Shown: piece after piece, positions 18,502 to 31,556 of the stretch | Position numbering within the stretch: position 1 is the stretch's first letter | Layout of the letters: every line of letters starts with the position of its first letter | Origin: Fusibacter sp. 3D3 | GTDB lineage: Bacteria > Bacillota > Clostridia > Peptostreptococcales > Acidaminobacteraceae | Direction: 5' to 3' | Assembly: GCF_001748365.1 (NCBI RefSeq) | Contig: NZ_BDHH01000007.1 | Coordinates: 62,001 to 126,000, forward strand | DNA: 64,000 bases | The notes under the pieces: generated by a model | What the model was told of the DNA's origin: nothing | The model's input: only the letters and a program-made list of their open reading frames with translations | The model's database searches: none | Position numbers and translations under genes: made by a program

Positions 18502-19093
18502 AAAAATGCTCGTGGGGATCACAGGGGGGATAGGGAGTGGCAAAAGTGCCGCTTCAAGCATTATTAAGAAACTGGGGTATCCCGTGGTAGATGCGGACGT
18601 CATATCAAGACAAATTCTTGAAAAAGGAACAATGGCCTATAAAAAAGTAGTTGAGGCTTTTGGAACTCAAATTTTATTAGAAGAGGGACAGATCAACAGA
18701 ACCTATTTAGGTGAAATGATTTTCAATAATGCCTTAGAGCGTCAAAAGCTTAATGCAATCGTTCATCCAGCCGTTTATGAAGCTATTAAGAGTGAAATTA
18801 ATCGTTTATCAGAGGCACATCAGTTGATCTTTGTAGATGTGCCATTGCTCTTTGAAAATGGCAGAGCGGATGACTATGATGAAGTTTGGGTTATTAATGC
18901 AAGTGATGCTATTCGCATTGAGCGCATCTGCAAACGGGATCATGTGGATGAGGCTTATGCCATTTTAAAGATAAAGGCTCAGATGTCACTTGCTGAGAAG
19001 GCAAAACTTGCAACAAGAGTGATTGAAAATGAGGGGGCGCTAGAATCTTTGGAAAAAAGCGTAGTAGCACTGTTAAATTCGATAAAAAAATAA
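18491..19093 (+). CDS. coaE: Dephospho-CoA kinase
   Basis: This 200-residue P-loop kinase phosphorylates the 3' hydroxyl of dephospho-CoA, the last step of coenzyme A synthesis. The Walker A GGIGSGKS is at about residues 10-17, followed by VDADVISRQI and the lid-side segment VPLLFENG. Length fits the family. It overlaps the polA stop and is therefore translationally coupled to it, a common Firmicutes pairing. CAGGAGAG upstream serves as ribosome binding site. Confidence 0.95.
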   Translation: MQSKKMLVGITGGIGSGKSAASSIIKKLGYPVVDADVISRQILEKGTMAYKKVVEAFGTQILLEEGQINRTYLGEMIFNNALERQKLNAIVHPAVYEAIKSEINRLSEAHQLIFVDVPLLFENGRADDYDEVWVINASDAIRIERICKRDHVDEAYAILKIKAQMSLAEKAKLATRVIENEGALESLEKSVVALLNSIKK

Positions 19094-19161
19094 CGAAAGT
19101 TGCCTTGAAGAGTTTAATTGTTTATAATGAAATTGACTAATTTTTAGGAAGGTAATCCAGT

Positions 19162-20205
19162 ATGAATGAAATGAAAAGTTTAGCAGATATAGATAATATC
19201 CAAATTGCAGAAGATCGTAAGTTGTTTTCAGCAACACATGACGAGATCGTTAATGGGTTAACAACTGATGTCTATTTTTTAAGAACTTTGGATATTCTTA
19301 ACGCACTTGAACTTGCAGATGCAGAAGTAATCGCAGAAATATTTCCACGAAAGCCAGGTGTTTTTGTTGGAATAGCAGAAGTTCTAGCATTGCTAGAAGG
19401 AAAAAATTTGCAGATAGATGCTATTTCTGAAGGCGAATCGTTCGCTGAAAAAGATACCGTGATTAGGATCAAGGGGAAATACAGTGATTTCGCTATATTT
19501 GAAACGACGATTCTAGGCATGTTGGCAAGCAGTTCTGGATGGGCCACCGCTTCTAGAGAGGTTAAGGAAGCTTGTGGGGATAAGTTTTTCTTGTGCTTTG
19601 GCGCAAGACATGTACATCCTGCTGTGGCCCCAGTTATGGAGAGAGCGGCGGTTATCGGTGGTGCAGGTGGTGCAAGTTGTATTTTAGCAGCACTACTCAG
19701 TGACATCAAACCATCGGGGACAGTGCCGCACAGTGCAATGCTCATTGCGGGAGATACATTAACGGTTGCAAAAAAATACGATGAAATCGCAGCGCCAGAG
19801 CATAATCGGATCGTCTTAGTAGATACTTTTAAGGATGAAGTAGAAGAAGCTATAAGAATTGCAAGAGGCCTTAACGGGAAGCTCTATGGCATTAGGCTAG
19901 ACACCCCAAGTGAAAGAGGGGGTGTAACTGTAGGTTTGGTAAAAGAGATGAGAGCTAAACTTGATCTTGAAGGTTTTAAAGACGTTAAGATTTTTGTATC
20001 AGGTGGCTTGTATCCTGAAAAAATTAAACTACTGAGTGCTGCTGGAGCCGATTCCTTTGGCGTAGGCAGTTACATTTCGGCAGCATCGCCAATTGATATG
20101 ACGATGGATATCAAAATGGTCAACGGGAAAGCGGTTGCAAAACGCGGCAGGATCCCAGGTATGGTTGAAAACCCGAAATTGAAGCGCATAAGAGATTTTA
20201 AGTAA
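19162..20205 (+). CDS. Nicotinate phosphoribosyltransferase (short, archaeal-type NAPRTase)
   Basis: The 347-residue enzyme would join nicotinate and PRPP to nicotinate mononucleotide in NAD salvage. It has the NadC/PncB-like fold markers: FGARHVHPAVAP, SGTVPHSAMLIAG, YGIRLDTPSERGG and a C-terminal VSGGLYPEKI...GVGSYIS phosphate-binding strand-loop. It is shorter than E. coli PncB (about 400) and resembles the type seen in Thermoplasma and Clostridia. Quinolinate phosphoribosyltransferase is the main alternative but fits less well. It sits 68 bases after coaE and ends in a terminator; nadD lies far away at 50615. Confidence 0.85.
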   Translation: MNEMKSLADIDNIQIAEDRKLFSATHDEIVNGLTTDVYFLRTLDILNALELADAEVIAEIFPRKPGVFVGIAEVLALLEGKNLQIDAISEGESFAEKDTVIRIKGKYSDFAIFETTILGMLASSSGWATASREVKEACGDKFFLCFGARHVHPAVAPVMERAAVIGGAGGASCILAALLSDIKPSGTVPHSAMLIAGDTLTVAKKYDEIAAPEHNRIVLVDTFKDEVEEAIRIARGLNGKLYGIRLDTPSERGGVTVGLVKEMRAKLDLEGFKDVKIFVSGGLYPEKIKLLSAAGADSFGVGSYISAASPIDMTMDIKMVNGKAVAKRGRIPGMVENPKLKRIRDFK

Positions 20206-20210
20206 TAGGA

Positions 20211-20252
20211 AAAAGGCTGTTTCAATATGAATATTGAGACAGCCTTTGTTTT
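20211..20252 (+). terminator. Terminator after the NAPRTase gene
   Basis: AAAGGCTGTTTCAATAT pairs with ATATTGAGACAGCCTTT and is followed by GTTTTTT. Confidence 0.85.
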
Positions 20253-20255
20253 TTA

Positions 20256-20293
20256 TAACAAAACAAGAGCCTTGCAATTTCAAGGCCCTTGTT
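20256..20293 (-). terminator. Terminator of tRNA-Leu(GAG)
   Basis: On the minus strand AAACAAGGGCCTTG pairs with CAAGGCTCTTGTTTT just past the tRNA 3' end. It lies back to back with the plus-strand terminator. Confidence 0.8.
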
Positions 20294-20298
20294 TCAAT

Positions 20299-20383
20299 TG
20301 GTGCGGATGGCGGGATTTGAACCCGCACGAGCATTGCTCACTACCCCCTCAAGATAGCGTGTCTGCCGTTCCACCACATCCGC
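20299..20383 (-). tRNA. tRNA-Leu, anticodon GAG
   Basis: On the minus strand the acceptor GCGGATG pairs with CATCCGC, with encoded ACCA. The anticodon stem CTATC/GGTAG encloses loop TTGAGGG, anticodon GAG (codons CUC/CUU). A long variable arm and GGTTCAAATCC T loop fit a class II leucine tRNA of 85 bases. Confidence 0.95.
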
Positions 20384-20397
20384 ACGTTACTTTATTC

Positions 20398-20426
20398 ATT
20401 ATAGTGACATTACATATACAAGTCAA
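20398..20426 (-). promoter_or_regulatory. Promoter of tRNA-Leu(GAG)
   Basis: On the minus strand TTGACT and a perfect TATAAT are exactly 17 bases apart, with the -10 ending 14 bases before the tRNA. Confidence 0.85.
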
Positions 20427-20587
20427 TAGGAAAAATGAAAAAAATTTGTATTTTCAAAGGGTAAAGGAGATGTGAAGTTGAAAGTCAATCATTTCAATGG
20501 CTATGTAAATTGTCTGAATATAACAACATTTTAAAAAGTAAAATGAAATTGCCTATTAAGTGTGCACTCAAAAAAATACAAAAACAT

Positions 20588-20616
20588 TTGACGAAGAATA
20601 AGTCTTATGTTACGAT
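20588..20616 (+). promoter_or_regulatory. Promoter of the beta-glucoside operon
   Basis: TTGACG at 20588-20593 and TACGAT at 20611-20616 are 17 bases apart, about 30 bases upstream of the LicT target RNA. The preceding stretch from 20427 shows no other supported feature. Confidence 0.7.
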
Positions 20617-20645
20617 ATTGATACAAAGATCTTAATATAAATGAT

Positions 20646-20677
20646 GGATTGTGACTGATGACGCAGGCAAGACCAAA
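20646..20677 (+). promoter_or_regulatory. RAT site: RNA target of the LicT antiterminator
   Basis: GGATTGTGACTG, five bases, GCAGGCAAGACC closely matches the known ribonucleic antiterminator target of LicT/SacY/BglG proteins. It overlaps the left arm of the terminator that follows, so protein binding would prevent that hairpin. The matching LicT gene is in the same operon (24357-25196). Confidence 0.9.
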
Positions 20678-20727
20678 ATAGTTGTTTATGGATAAAACCA
20701 TAGCGCAACTTTTTGGTCTTTTTTTTA
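20669..20727 (+). terminator. Leader terminator controlled by LicT
   Basis: AAGACCAAAA...AGTTG pairs with CAACTTTTTGGTCTT and is followed by a run of T. Without beta-glucosides it should stop transcription before the first gene. Confidence 0.85.
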
Positions 20728-20796
20728 TCACAAAAGCGTTACAGAACACGATATTGTTCGGCCGAACAAGTAATAGATCCAAATTCATAATTTTGA

Positions 20797-24196
<3,400 letters not shown>

Positions 24197-24238
24197 TCTT
24201 AAAACAACGCAATTAAGAGCCTTTGTTATGGGGGTTCT

Positions 24239-24275
24239 ATCATGAGCTGGGGGAATACCTCAACTCATGATTTTT
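24239..24275 (+). terminator. Hairpin between EIIBCA and licT, possible partial terminator
   Basis: ATCATGAG pairs perfectly with CTCATGAT across a 17-base loop, followed by TTTTTA. The stem is short, so it may only reduce downstream expression. The surrounding 24197-24356 gap shows nothing else clear. Confidence 0.4.
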
Positions 24276-24356
24276 AATATCATCCAATAAATAACAATGG
24301 TGATAGGGGATTGAGTAATTTCTAACGACTTAACGTGGAGATGAAAAGGTGGTTGC

Positions 24357-25196
24357 ATGAAAATTAAGAAGATATTAAATAACAATGCGGTGATTGCTGT
24401 TGGCCATGATTCAGAAGATATTGTCATAACAGGATTGGGATTGGCTTTTAAAAAAAGAGTTGGGGATGTTCTTGAACAAGAAAAAATTGAACGCGTCTTC
24501 AGGATGGAGAGCAAGGAAGTTTCAAAAAAACTGCAAGATCTAATCAGTGAAATTCCGCTGGAATATGTTGAGCTCTCAGAAGAAATTGTGGTTGCAACTC
24601 AGCGTATTTTAAACAAGAAATTAAATGAAAATATTTACTTAACACTTACAGATCATATTCATTTCGCTATGGAAAGGCTAAAAAAAGGATTCGCAATCAG
24701 CAATCCAATGGTCTGGGAAATCAGACGATTTTATAAAGCAGAGTATAAGGCTGGCATTGAAGCCCTTGACATCATTAAGTTGCGATTAGGGGTAGAATTT
24801 CCATTAGATGAAGCCGCATCCATTGCCATGCATATTGTCAACGCAGAATTGGATCAAGAAATGCCTAATGCAGTGGCACTGATCAAGATACTACAAGATG
24901 AGCTCAACATCATAAAATATCATTATGGGATCGAACTAGATGAAGATTCGTTATATTATCAGCGGTTGGTAACACATCTTAAATTTTTTGCACAGAGAAT
25001 CTTAAACAGCGTTAAGGATTCTGTTGAGGAAGAGCAGCTTTTTAGTATTGTTTCAGCGCAATATCCAAATGCTTATGAATGTGCTCTAAAAATTAAAAAA
25101 TATGCACTTGAAAAACACGATTTTGAAGTGAGCAAAGCAGAACTAACTTATCTAATCGTTCATATAGAAAAAGTGATTCAGAGCAGTAGAAAATAG
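24357..25196 (+). CDS. licT: BglG/LicT-family transcription antiterminator
   Basis: The 279-residue regulator has an N-terminal RNA-binding CAT domain (about 1-55, starting MKIKKILNNNAVIA with GLGLAFKK) and two PTS regulation domains, PRD1 (about 65-170, with DHIHFAMERL) and PRD2 (about 175-279, with THLKFFAQR). Phosphorylation by EII and HPr on PRD histidines would switch it between inactive and active dimers. Its target is visible in the operon leader at 20646-20677. Length is normal for the family. Confidence 0.93.
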   Translation: MKIKKILNNNAVIAVGHDSEDIVITGLGLAFKKRVGDVLEQEKIERVFRMESKEVSKKLQDLISEIPLEYVELSEEIVVATQRILNKKLNENIYLTLTDHIHFAMERLKKGFAISNPMVWEIRRFYKAEYKAGIEALDIIKLRLGVEFPLDEAASIAMHIVNAELDQEMPNAVALIKILQDELNIIKYHYGIELDEDSLYYQRLVTHLKFFAQRILNSVKDSVEEEQLFSIVSAQYPNAYECALKIKKYALEKHDFEVSKAELTYLIVHIEKVIQSSRK

Positions 25197-25254
25197 TGGT
25201 GATGAAGGTCTTTATATTGTATTGATAAAGATGCTTGAAAGAGAAGCATTTTAA

Positions 25255-26709
<1,455 letters not shown>

Positions 26710-26728
26710 TTGACGTCTGGAGGATATC

Positions 26729-26983
26729 ATGAAAAAGTTAACAGCAACATGTCTTTTTAAAGAGGGCATACACGCAAGACCTGCATCAGAATTAGTGAAA
26801 CTGTGTCAACCCTCAAAATCAGAAATCATCATTAGAAAGGATTCATCCGAAGGCAATCCCAAGAGTATACTGAGTCTAATGTCCCTAGGCATCAGTTATA
26901 ATGATGTTCTCACAATAGAAATCTCTGGTGACGATGAAAGTACGGTTGCTTCAAGCATAGAATCTTTTTTTAAACAAAAGTAA
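26729..26983 (+). CDS. HPr-like phosphocarrier protein
   Basis: The 84-residue protein matches HPr in size and sites: His15 in GIHARPAS accepts phosphate from enzyme I, and Ser46 in NPKSILSLMSLG is the regulatory site of HPr kinase. It lies 19 bases after the second phospho-beta-glucosidase, as the last gene of the bgl operon, so it looks like an operon-dedicated carrier. Whether the genome has another HPr cannot be judged here. GGAGG precedes the ATG. Confidence 0.92.
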   Translation: MKKLTATCLFKEGIHARPASELVKLCQPSKSEIIIRKDSSEGNPKSILSLMSLGISYNDVLTIEISGDDESTVASSIESFFKQK

Positions 26984-27035
26984 GTCGTTAAAACCTATTG
27001 TGGCGCTGTTGACAAATAGCCACCCCAAACGGTTA

Positions 27036-27083
27036 AGAAAAGCAGATTACGGGTTAAATGCTTGCCATTAGTCTGCTTTTTCT
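27036..27083 (+). terminator. Terminator of the bgl operon
   Basis: AGAAAAGCAGATTAC pairs with AGTCTGCTTTTTCT (G-T pairs allowed). The remaining gap 27084-27303 holds no gene and no promoter of convincing spacing. Confidence 0.75.
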
Positions 27084-27303
27084 TTGCCCGAATGATGAAC
27101 TATTACGGACCAATTTCCCTTTTTTATTGACTGAAACGTTTATTGAATCAAAAATAGGGCATATAATGGACGAGGAGAAATTCGACAAAGGGTATTGTAT
27201 TTACGCATCATAATGGATATAATGAATTTGTTTTAAAAAAATGGGCATAAAGTACTAATTTTTTAAAATACTGATTTGAATAGATCGAGAGAGGGGCATA
27301 AAA

Positions 27304-27666
27304 ATGGGCAAAAGAATTTTAATCGTTGATGATGCTATGTTTATGAGAAAATTGATGAGTGATATTTTACAAAAGGCTGGATATGAGATCGTGGCTGAAG
27401 CTGGTAACGGCGAAGAAGCGTTTAATAAATATAAAGAATTTAAACCAGATCTCGTCACAATGGATATCACTATGCCTGATGTCAATGGCATTGAAGGTGT
27501 TAAAATGATCACCGCTAAGTTTCCAGATGCAAAAGTTTTAATGTGTAGTGCTATGGGTCAAGAGGGTATGGTCATTGATTCTGTTAAAGCGGGTGCAAGG
27601 GGCTTTATTGTAAAACCGTTTGTTGCTGAAAAAGTAATTGCTGAAGTTCAAAAATTAATTGGATAG
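27304..27666 (+). CDS. Stand-alone CheY-like response regulator
   Basis: The 120-residue receiver has the acidic pocket Asp9-Asp10 (ILIVDDA), phospho-acceptor Asp54 (TMDITMP), a Ser in MCSAMG and Lys104 (IVKPF). The MFMRKL helix after the pocket is CheY-typical. No kinase, CheW or flagellar gene is near, so its partner is unknown; the CheA-like kinase at 9336 is one possible source of phosphate. AGAGAGGGG precedes the ATG, and a terminator follows, so it is monocistronic. Confidence 0.88.
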   Translation: MGKRILIVDDAMFMRKLMSDILQKAGYEIVAEAGNGEEAFNKYKEFKPDLVTMDITMPDVNGIEGVKMITAKFPDAKVLMCSAMGQEGMVIDSVKAGARGFIVKPFVAEKVIAEVQKLIG

Positions 27667-27691
27667 AGGTTAGGGTAAAACATAAATGGAG

Positions 27692-27730
27692 TCGATTGAT
27701 AATCTTAGAGATTGTTGATCGATTTTTTTT
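27692..27730 (+). terminator. Terminator after the lone cheY-like gene
   Basis: TCGATTGATAATCT pairs with AGATTGTTGATCGA (G-T pairs) and is followed by a T8 run. Confidence 0.75.
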
Positions 27731-27818
27731 GTATCAAGGATTAGGCGTTAGATTTTGTTATAATTTTTAAAATATAAGTGCAGTTTTTTAAAATAGAATA
27801 AGATATACTGATAGAAAT

Positions 27819-27958
27819 TGTCCCAACTATTGAGATTTCTAATAGTTTAATGGATGCAGCTTGTATAACTGTACTGAAACCAGAGCGCAACTGTGCGGGA
27901 CATGATTGCTAAAAAATTAACTTTCGAATTTTCTGATATAAGTAATTTCAATAGTTGA
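27819..27958 (+). ncRNA. Candidate structured leader RNA of the rnf operon
   Basis: A closing stem TGTCC (27819-27823)/GGACA (27898-27902) encloses three hairpins: AACTATT/AATAGTT (27825-27847), GTAT-AACT-GTAC (27863-27874) and CGCA-ACTG-TGCG (27886-27897). The 5' strand of the first hairpin can instead pair over 14 positions with 27945-27958. Such alternative pairing is a riboswitch-like layout. An AT-rich hairpin (28006-28034) lies further down. I do not recognise the class. The rest of 27731-28098 holds no gene. Confidence 0.45.
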
Positions 27959-28098
27959 GGCATTGACCTTCATACTGATTTATAGTAAAATTGTTATTGG
28001 TTATGAAAGAAATTGTATACTGTATAATTTCTTTATTAATAAAATGTAATATTTATTAGTAATGAGTAACACAAATCTTTGTTAAGGGGTGAGATTAT

Positions 28099-29412
28099 AT
28101 GGGTCTTCTATCCTTCAAAGGTGGCATACACCCACCGCATTCTAAAAAGTTGACGGAGCATTTACCAATCGTTGATTATTTAGAACCTAAGATAGTAGAA
28201 ATTCCACTAAGACAACACATTGGAGCACCATGTGAACCTGTGGTAGAAAAAGGGGAACTGGTCAAAGTTGGTCAATTAATTGGAAAAGCAGGATCGTTTG
28301 TATCTGCAAACATTCACAGTTCGGTATCGGGAACGGTACTTGATGTCAAAAAACGGTTTACAGCATATGGTTTCGATGTTTGTATCATCATTGAAAATGA
28401 TATGAAAAACGAAAATCATGAATCTGTAAAACCAAAGGCGGATTACAACACATTATCAGGCAAGGAGATCATCGACATCATAAAAGATGCGGGTCTTGTT
28501 GGCATGGGCGGCGCAGGCTTCCCGACACATGTTAAGCTTTCACCACCACCAGAAAAGACGATCGACACAGTCGTTTTAAATGGTGCTGAATGTGAACCGT
28601 ATTTAACTTGTGATCATCGGTTAATGCTTGAAGAACCCCAAAAGGTCGTTTTAGGGCTTCAAATTTTAATGAAAGCCTTAAATGTATCTAATGGTGTTAT
28701 TGGGATTGAAAGCAATAAACCGGATGCCATTGAGACGATGACAACAGCAGCAAAAGGCACTCCTGTTAAAGTCGTAGGTTTGAAAACAAAATATCCTCAA
28801 GGTGCTGAAAAGCAACTTATATTTGCATGTACAGGTAAAGAAGTGCCCTCTGGTGGCTTGCCAATGGATGTAGGTGTTGTTGTGAACAATGTGGCAACTG
28901 CGGCTACGATCGCAAATGTCTTTACGACTGGGATGCCTTTAATTGAAAGAATCTGTACAGTCACAGGTGGGGCCATTAAGACGCCTAAAAATATTCGATT
29001 TAAAATGGGGACTTCTTTAAGAGAGCTTATTCAGTTTTGTGGCGGCTTCAACGGAACACCTGAAAAGATTCTATTAGGTGGACCAATGATGGGTGTTGCT
29101 CAAATGACAGATGATTTGCCTGCAATGAAGAACACCTCTGGCATTTTATGTTTCACACCTGAAGAGGCAAAAATACCAGAACCATCAGCATGTATAAAAT
29201 GTGGAAAATGTGTCAGTACTTGTCCAGCGTTTTTAGAACCCATTCAAATCAGTGCTTATGCACTTTTACACAACTACGATAAGGCAGCTTCTTTTAAAGC
29301 GCTTGATTGTATAGAATGTGGATCGTGTTCATTTGTTTGTCCATCTAAGAGACCGCTTTTGGCATCTATTAGAGTGGCGAAGCGAGAAATTATCGCAAGA
29401 AAGAAAAAATAG
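28099..29412 (+). CDS. rnfC: Rnf complex subunit C
   Basis: The 437-residue peripheral subunit is the NADH-facing part of the Rnf ferredoxin:NAD oxidoreductase. The N-terminal barrel-sandwich part (GGIHPPHSKKLTE) precedes the NADH/FMN-binding fold with GMGGAGFPTHVK and the acidic LNGAECEPYL. Two [4Fe-4S] ligand sets, CIKCGKCVSTCP and CIECGSCSFVCP, lie near residues 365-420. It heads the order CDGEAB seen in acetogens and clostridia. AAGGGGTGAG precedes the ATG. Confidence 0.97.
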   Translation: MGLLSFKGGIHPPHSKKLTEHLPIVDYLEPKIVEIPLRQHIGAPCEPVVEKGELVKVGQLIGKAGSFVSANIHSSVSGTVLDVKKRFTAYGFDVCIIIENDMKNENHESVKPKADYNTLSGKEIIDIIKDAGLVGMGGAGFPTHVKLSPPPEKTIDTVVLNGAECEPYLTCDHRLMLEEPQKVVLGLQILMKALNVSNGVIGIESNKPDAIETMTTAAKGTPVKVVGLKTKYPQGAEKQLIFACTGKEVPSGGLPMDVGVVVNNVATAATIANVFTTGMPLIERICTVTGGAIKTPKNIRFKMGTSLRELIQFCGGFNGTPEKILLGGPMMGVAQMTDDLPAMKNTSGILCFTPEEAKIPEPSACIKCGKCVSTCPAFLEPIQISAYALLHNYDKAASFKALDCIECGSCSFVCPSKRPLLASIRVAKREIIARKKK

Positions 29413-29425
29413 GGGAGGATTAGAT

Positions 29426-30361
29426 ATGGAAGCAAGATTAAAAGTCTCTTCATCACCTCATATTCGTTCAAATGATACGACTCAAAAAATAATGAGGGAT
29501 GTGGCAATTGCACTTTTGCCTGCAGCGGCATATGGTGTATATAACTTTGGTATGAGTGCCTTGGTTATATTGATTGTTTCTGTGGCATCAGCAATGCTTA
29601 CAGAATTTGCTGTACAAAAGGTTAGAAAAGTAACTGTAACGGTGACAGATTTCAGTGCAGTTGTAACAGGGTTATTATTAGGCATGAATTTGCCATCAAC
29701 AGTGCCCATTTGGATTCCTGTTGTCGGGAGTGTTTTTGCAATTGGCATCGTTAAACAAGCCTTTGGTGGCCTAGGGCACAACTGGATGAACCCTGCACTT
29801 GCTGCTAGAGCAATGCTCGTTGCATCTTGGCCAGTTCAAATGACCACTTGGGTAGCGGTTAAAGCGGATGCTGTAACGACGGCGACACCTCTTGGCATCA
29901 TCAAAGAGGGCTTAGAGGTTCAATTGCCAAGCATGACAGATGCACTTATAGGGCGTATTGGCGGTTGTATTGGCGAGACTTCAGCACTTTTACTACTCAT
30001 TGGTGGCGCTTATCTCGTCTATAGACAAGTCATTAGTGTCAGAATTCCGCTCTTTTATATGGGAACTGTTGCTGTGCTCACCTTTTTACTTGGGGGATTT
30101 GATCTTCAATATACACTTTTTAGTGTTTTAGCAGGTGGTTTAGTCCTCGGAGCTGTGTTCATGGCGACAGATTATGCCTCGTCTCCAATAACGGTTAAAG
30201 GTCAAATTATTTATGCTGTTGGGTGTGGTCTGTTAACAACGGTTATTCGTTTATATGGTGGTTATCCTGAAGGGGTGTCTTATTCAATTCTACTGATGAA
30301 TGTGGCGGCACCGTTGATTGATAAATACACTCAACCTCGAGTCTTTGGAGGTGCAAAATAA
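29426..30361 (+). CDS. rnfD: Rnf complex subunit D
   Basis: The 311-residue membrane subunit has about eight hydrophobic helices. It is of the NqrB/RnfD family, which binds flavin covalently through a threonine and forms part of the ion-translocating core. The SSSPHIRSNDTTQKIM start is typical. ATG 29426 is chosen for the GGGGAGG 8 bases upstream; the frame is open further up inside rnfC but without a good site. Its stop overlaps the rnfG start by one base. Confidence 0.95.
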   Translation: MEARLKVSSSPHIRSNDTTQKIMRDVAIALLPAAAYGVYNFGMSALVILIVSVASAMLTEFAVQKVRKVTVTVTDFSAVVTGLLLGMNLPSTVPIWIPVVGSVFAIGIVKQAFGGLGHNWMNPALAARAMLVASWPVQMTTWVAVKADAVTTATPLGIIKEGLEVQLPSMTDALIGRIGGCIGETSALLLLIGGAYLVYRQVISVRIPLFYMGTVAVLTFLLGGFDLQYTLFSVLAGGLVLGAVFMATDYASSPITVKGQIIYAVGCGLLTTVIRLYGGYPEGVSYSILLMNVAAPLIDKYTQPRVFGGAK

Positions 30362-30939
30362 TGAGAGATATAATAAAAACGGGTCTTATTCTATTGGTTA
30401 TATGTGCTGTGGCGGCATTTGCACTTGCCATGACAAATGAAGTGACAAAAGATCAAATTGCGATGCAACGTCAACTTGCAAATGATGCTGCTAAGGCAGC
30501 GGTTCTGCCTGTTGCAACGACCTTTGAAGATTTAGATAAAGCTCAAAACAAAGAAATCAGCGAAAAATTCACATCAGTAGCAGAAGGTTACATTGGGTAT
30601 GATGCGGATCACAACATTGTCGGTTATGTATTTAAATCACTACCCACTGGATTTGGTGGTGCTGTTGAAGTTGTAACCGGCATTGATGTAGAAGGCACCG
30701 TTACGGGGATGAGAATGGGAAACCATCAAGAGACTCCAGGTCTTGGCGCCCGAGCAAAAGAACCTGCTTATTACGAACAATATAATGGTAAATCTGCATC
30801 GGGACCAATCGGTGTGGCAAAGTCAAATCCAACTGAAACAGATATTCAAGCGATTACGGGCGCGACAATCTCTTCAGCTGCAATCACTAGTGGCGTTAAT
30901 GCATCTATTGACGCATACCACTTTATCATGGGAAACTAG
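30361..30939 (+). CDS. rnfG: Rnf complex subunit G (covalent FMN protein)
   Basis: The 192-residue subunit has one N-terminal membrane helix (about 5-25) and an extracellular FMN-binding domain. The FMN attachment threonine is in the motif ITGATISS (SGAT-type, near residue 162-169), and GMRMGNHQETPGLGA is the conserved flavin-site loop. It passes electrons across the membrane side of the complex. The ATG overlaps the rnfD stop, showing translational coupling. Confidence 0.95.
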   Translation: MRDIIKTGLILLVICAVAAFALAMTNEVTKDQIAMQRQLANDAAKAAVLPVATTFEDLDKAQNKEISEKFTSVAEGYIGYDADHNIVGYVFKSLPTGFGGAVEVVTGIDVEGTVTGMRMGNHQETPGLGARAKEPAYYEQYNGKSASGPIGVAKSNPTETDIQAITGATISSAAITSGVNASIDAYHFIMGN

Positions 30940-30950
30940 GGGGGATTTAG

Positions 30951-31544
30951 ATGAATATTAAAAATTTTACAAATGGGTTGTTTAAAGAAAACCCAATATT
31001 TGTTCAGTTGTTGGGCATGTGTCCAACACTTGCAGTGACAACGTCATCGATTAATGGTGTGGGTATGGGACTTGCGACAACAGCGGTTCTTGTTTGTTCC
31101 AATATGGCGATCTCACTGCTCAGAAATGTGATTCCTGCTAAAGTGAGGATTCCTGCATTTGTTGTTACGATTGCTACGTTTGTTTCAATAGTGGGGATGC
31201 TTATGGAGGGTTTTGTACCCGCATTATTCAATTCGCTGGGTCTATTTATTCCGTTGATCGTCGTTAACTGTATTATTTTAGCAAGAGCAGAATCTTTTGC
31301 ATCTAAAAATGGTGTAGCAGATTCAATGTTAGATGGTTTAGGCATGGGCTTAGGCTTTACGCTTGCTTTGACTGTATTAGGGAGTGTTAGGGAATTATTT
31401 GGAAATGGAAGTATCTTTGGATTAACCATTTTCGGGGCGGCTTATAAACCAGCATTAATTATGATATTGCCTCCTGGTGCTTTCTTAGCACTTGGAATAT
31501 TACTTGCAATTTATAATCAAGTGCAAATGAAAAAGGCGAGATAA
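30951..31544 (+). CDS. rnfE: Rnf complex subunit E
   Basis: The 197-residue integral membrane protein has about six helices and the NqrD/RnfE pattern: FKENPIFVQLLGMCPTLAVT at the N-terminus and IVVNCIILARAESFA in the middle. The conserved cysteines in these two half-motifs are thought to hold the intramembrane iron centre with RnfA. It is homologous to RnfA encoded next. GGGGGGAT lies before the ATG, 11 bases after rnfG. Confidence 0.95.
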   Translation: MNIKNFTNGLFKENPIFVQLLGMCPTLAVTTSSINGVGMGLATTAVLVCSNMAISLLRNVIPAKVRIPAFVVTIATFVSIVGMLMEGFVPALFNSLGLFIPLIVVNCIILARAESFASKNGVADSMLDGLGMGLGFTLALTVLGSVRELFGNGSIFGLTIFGAAYKPALIMILPPGAFLALGILLAIYNQVQMKKAR

Positions 31545-31556
31545 GGAGGGGTTGTC

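Noticed and set aside
20478-20534. An 18-codon frame starting at TTG with AAAGGAG eight bases upstream.
   Set aside because: Very short, no recognisable features, and it lies before the bgl promoter with no promoter of its own.
20728-20745. A possible catabolite-response element (AAAAGCGTTACA) before bglA.
   Set aside because: Only one half matches the cre consensus, so it is not a supported CcpA site.
27819-27902. The rnf leader as a known c-di-GMP, FMN, cobalamin or SAM riboswitch.
   Set aside because: None of the conserved cores I know for those classes is present.
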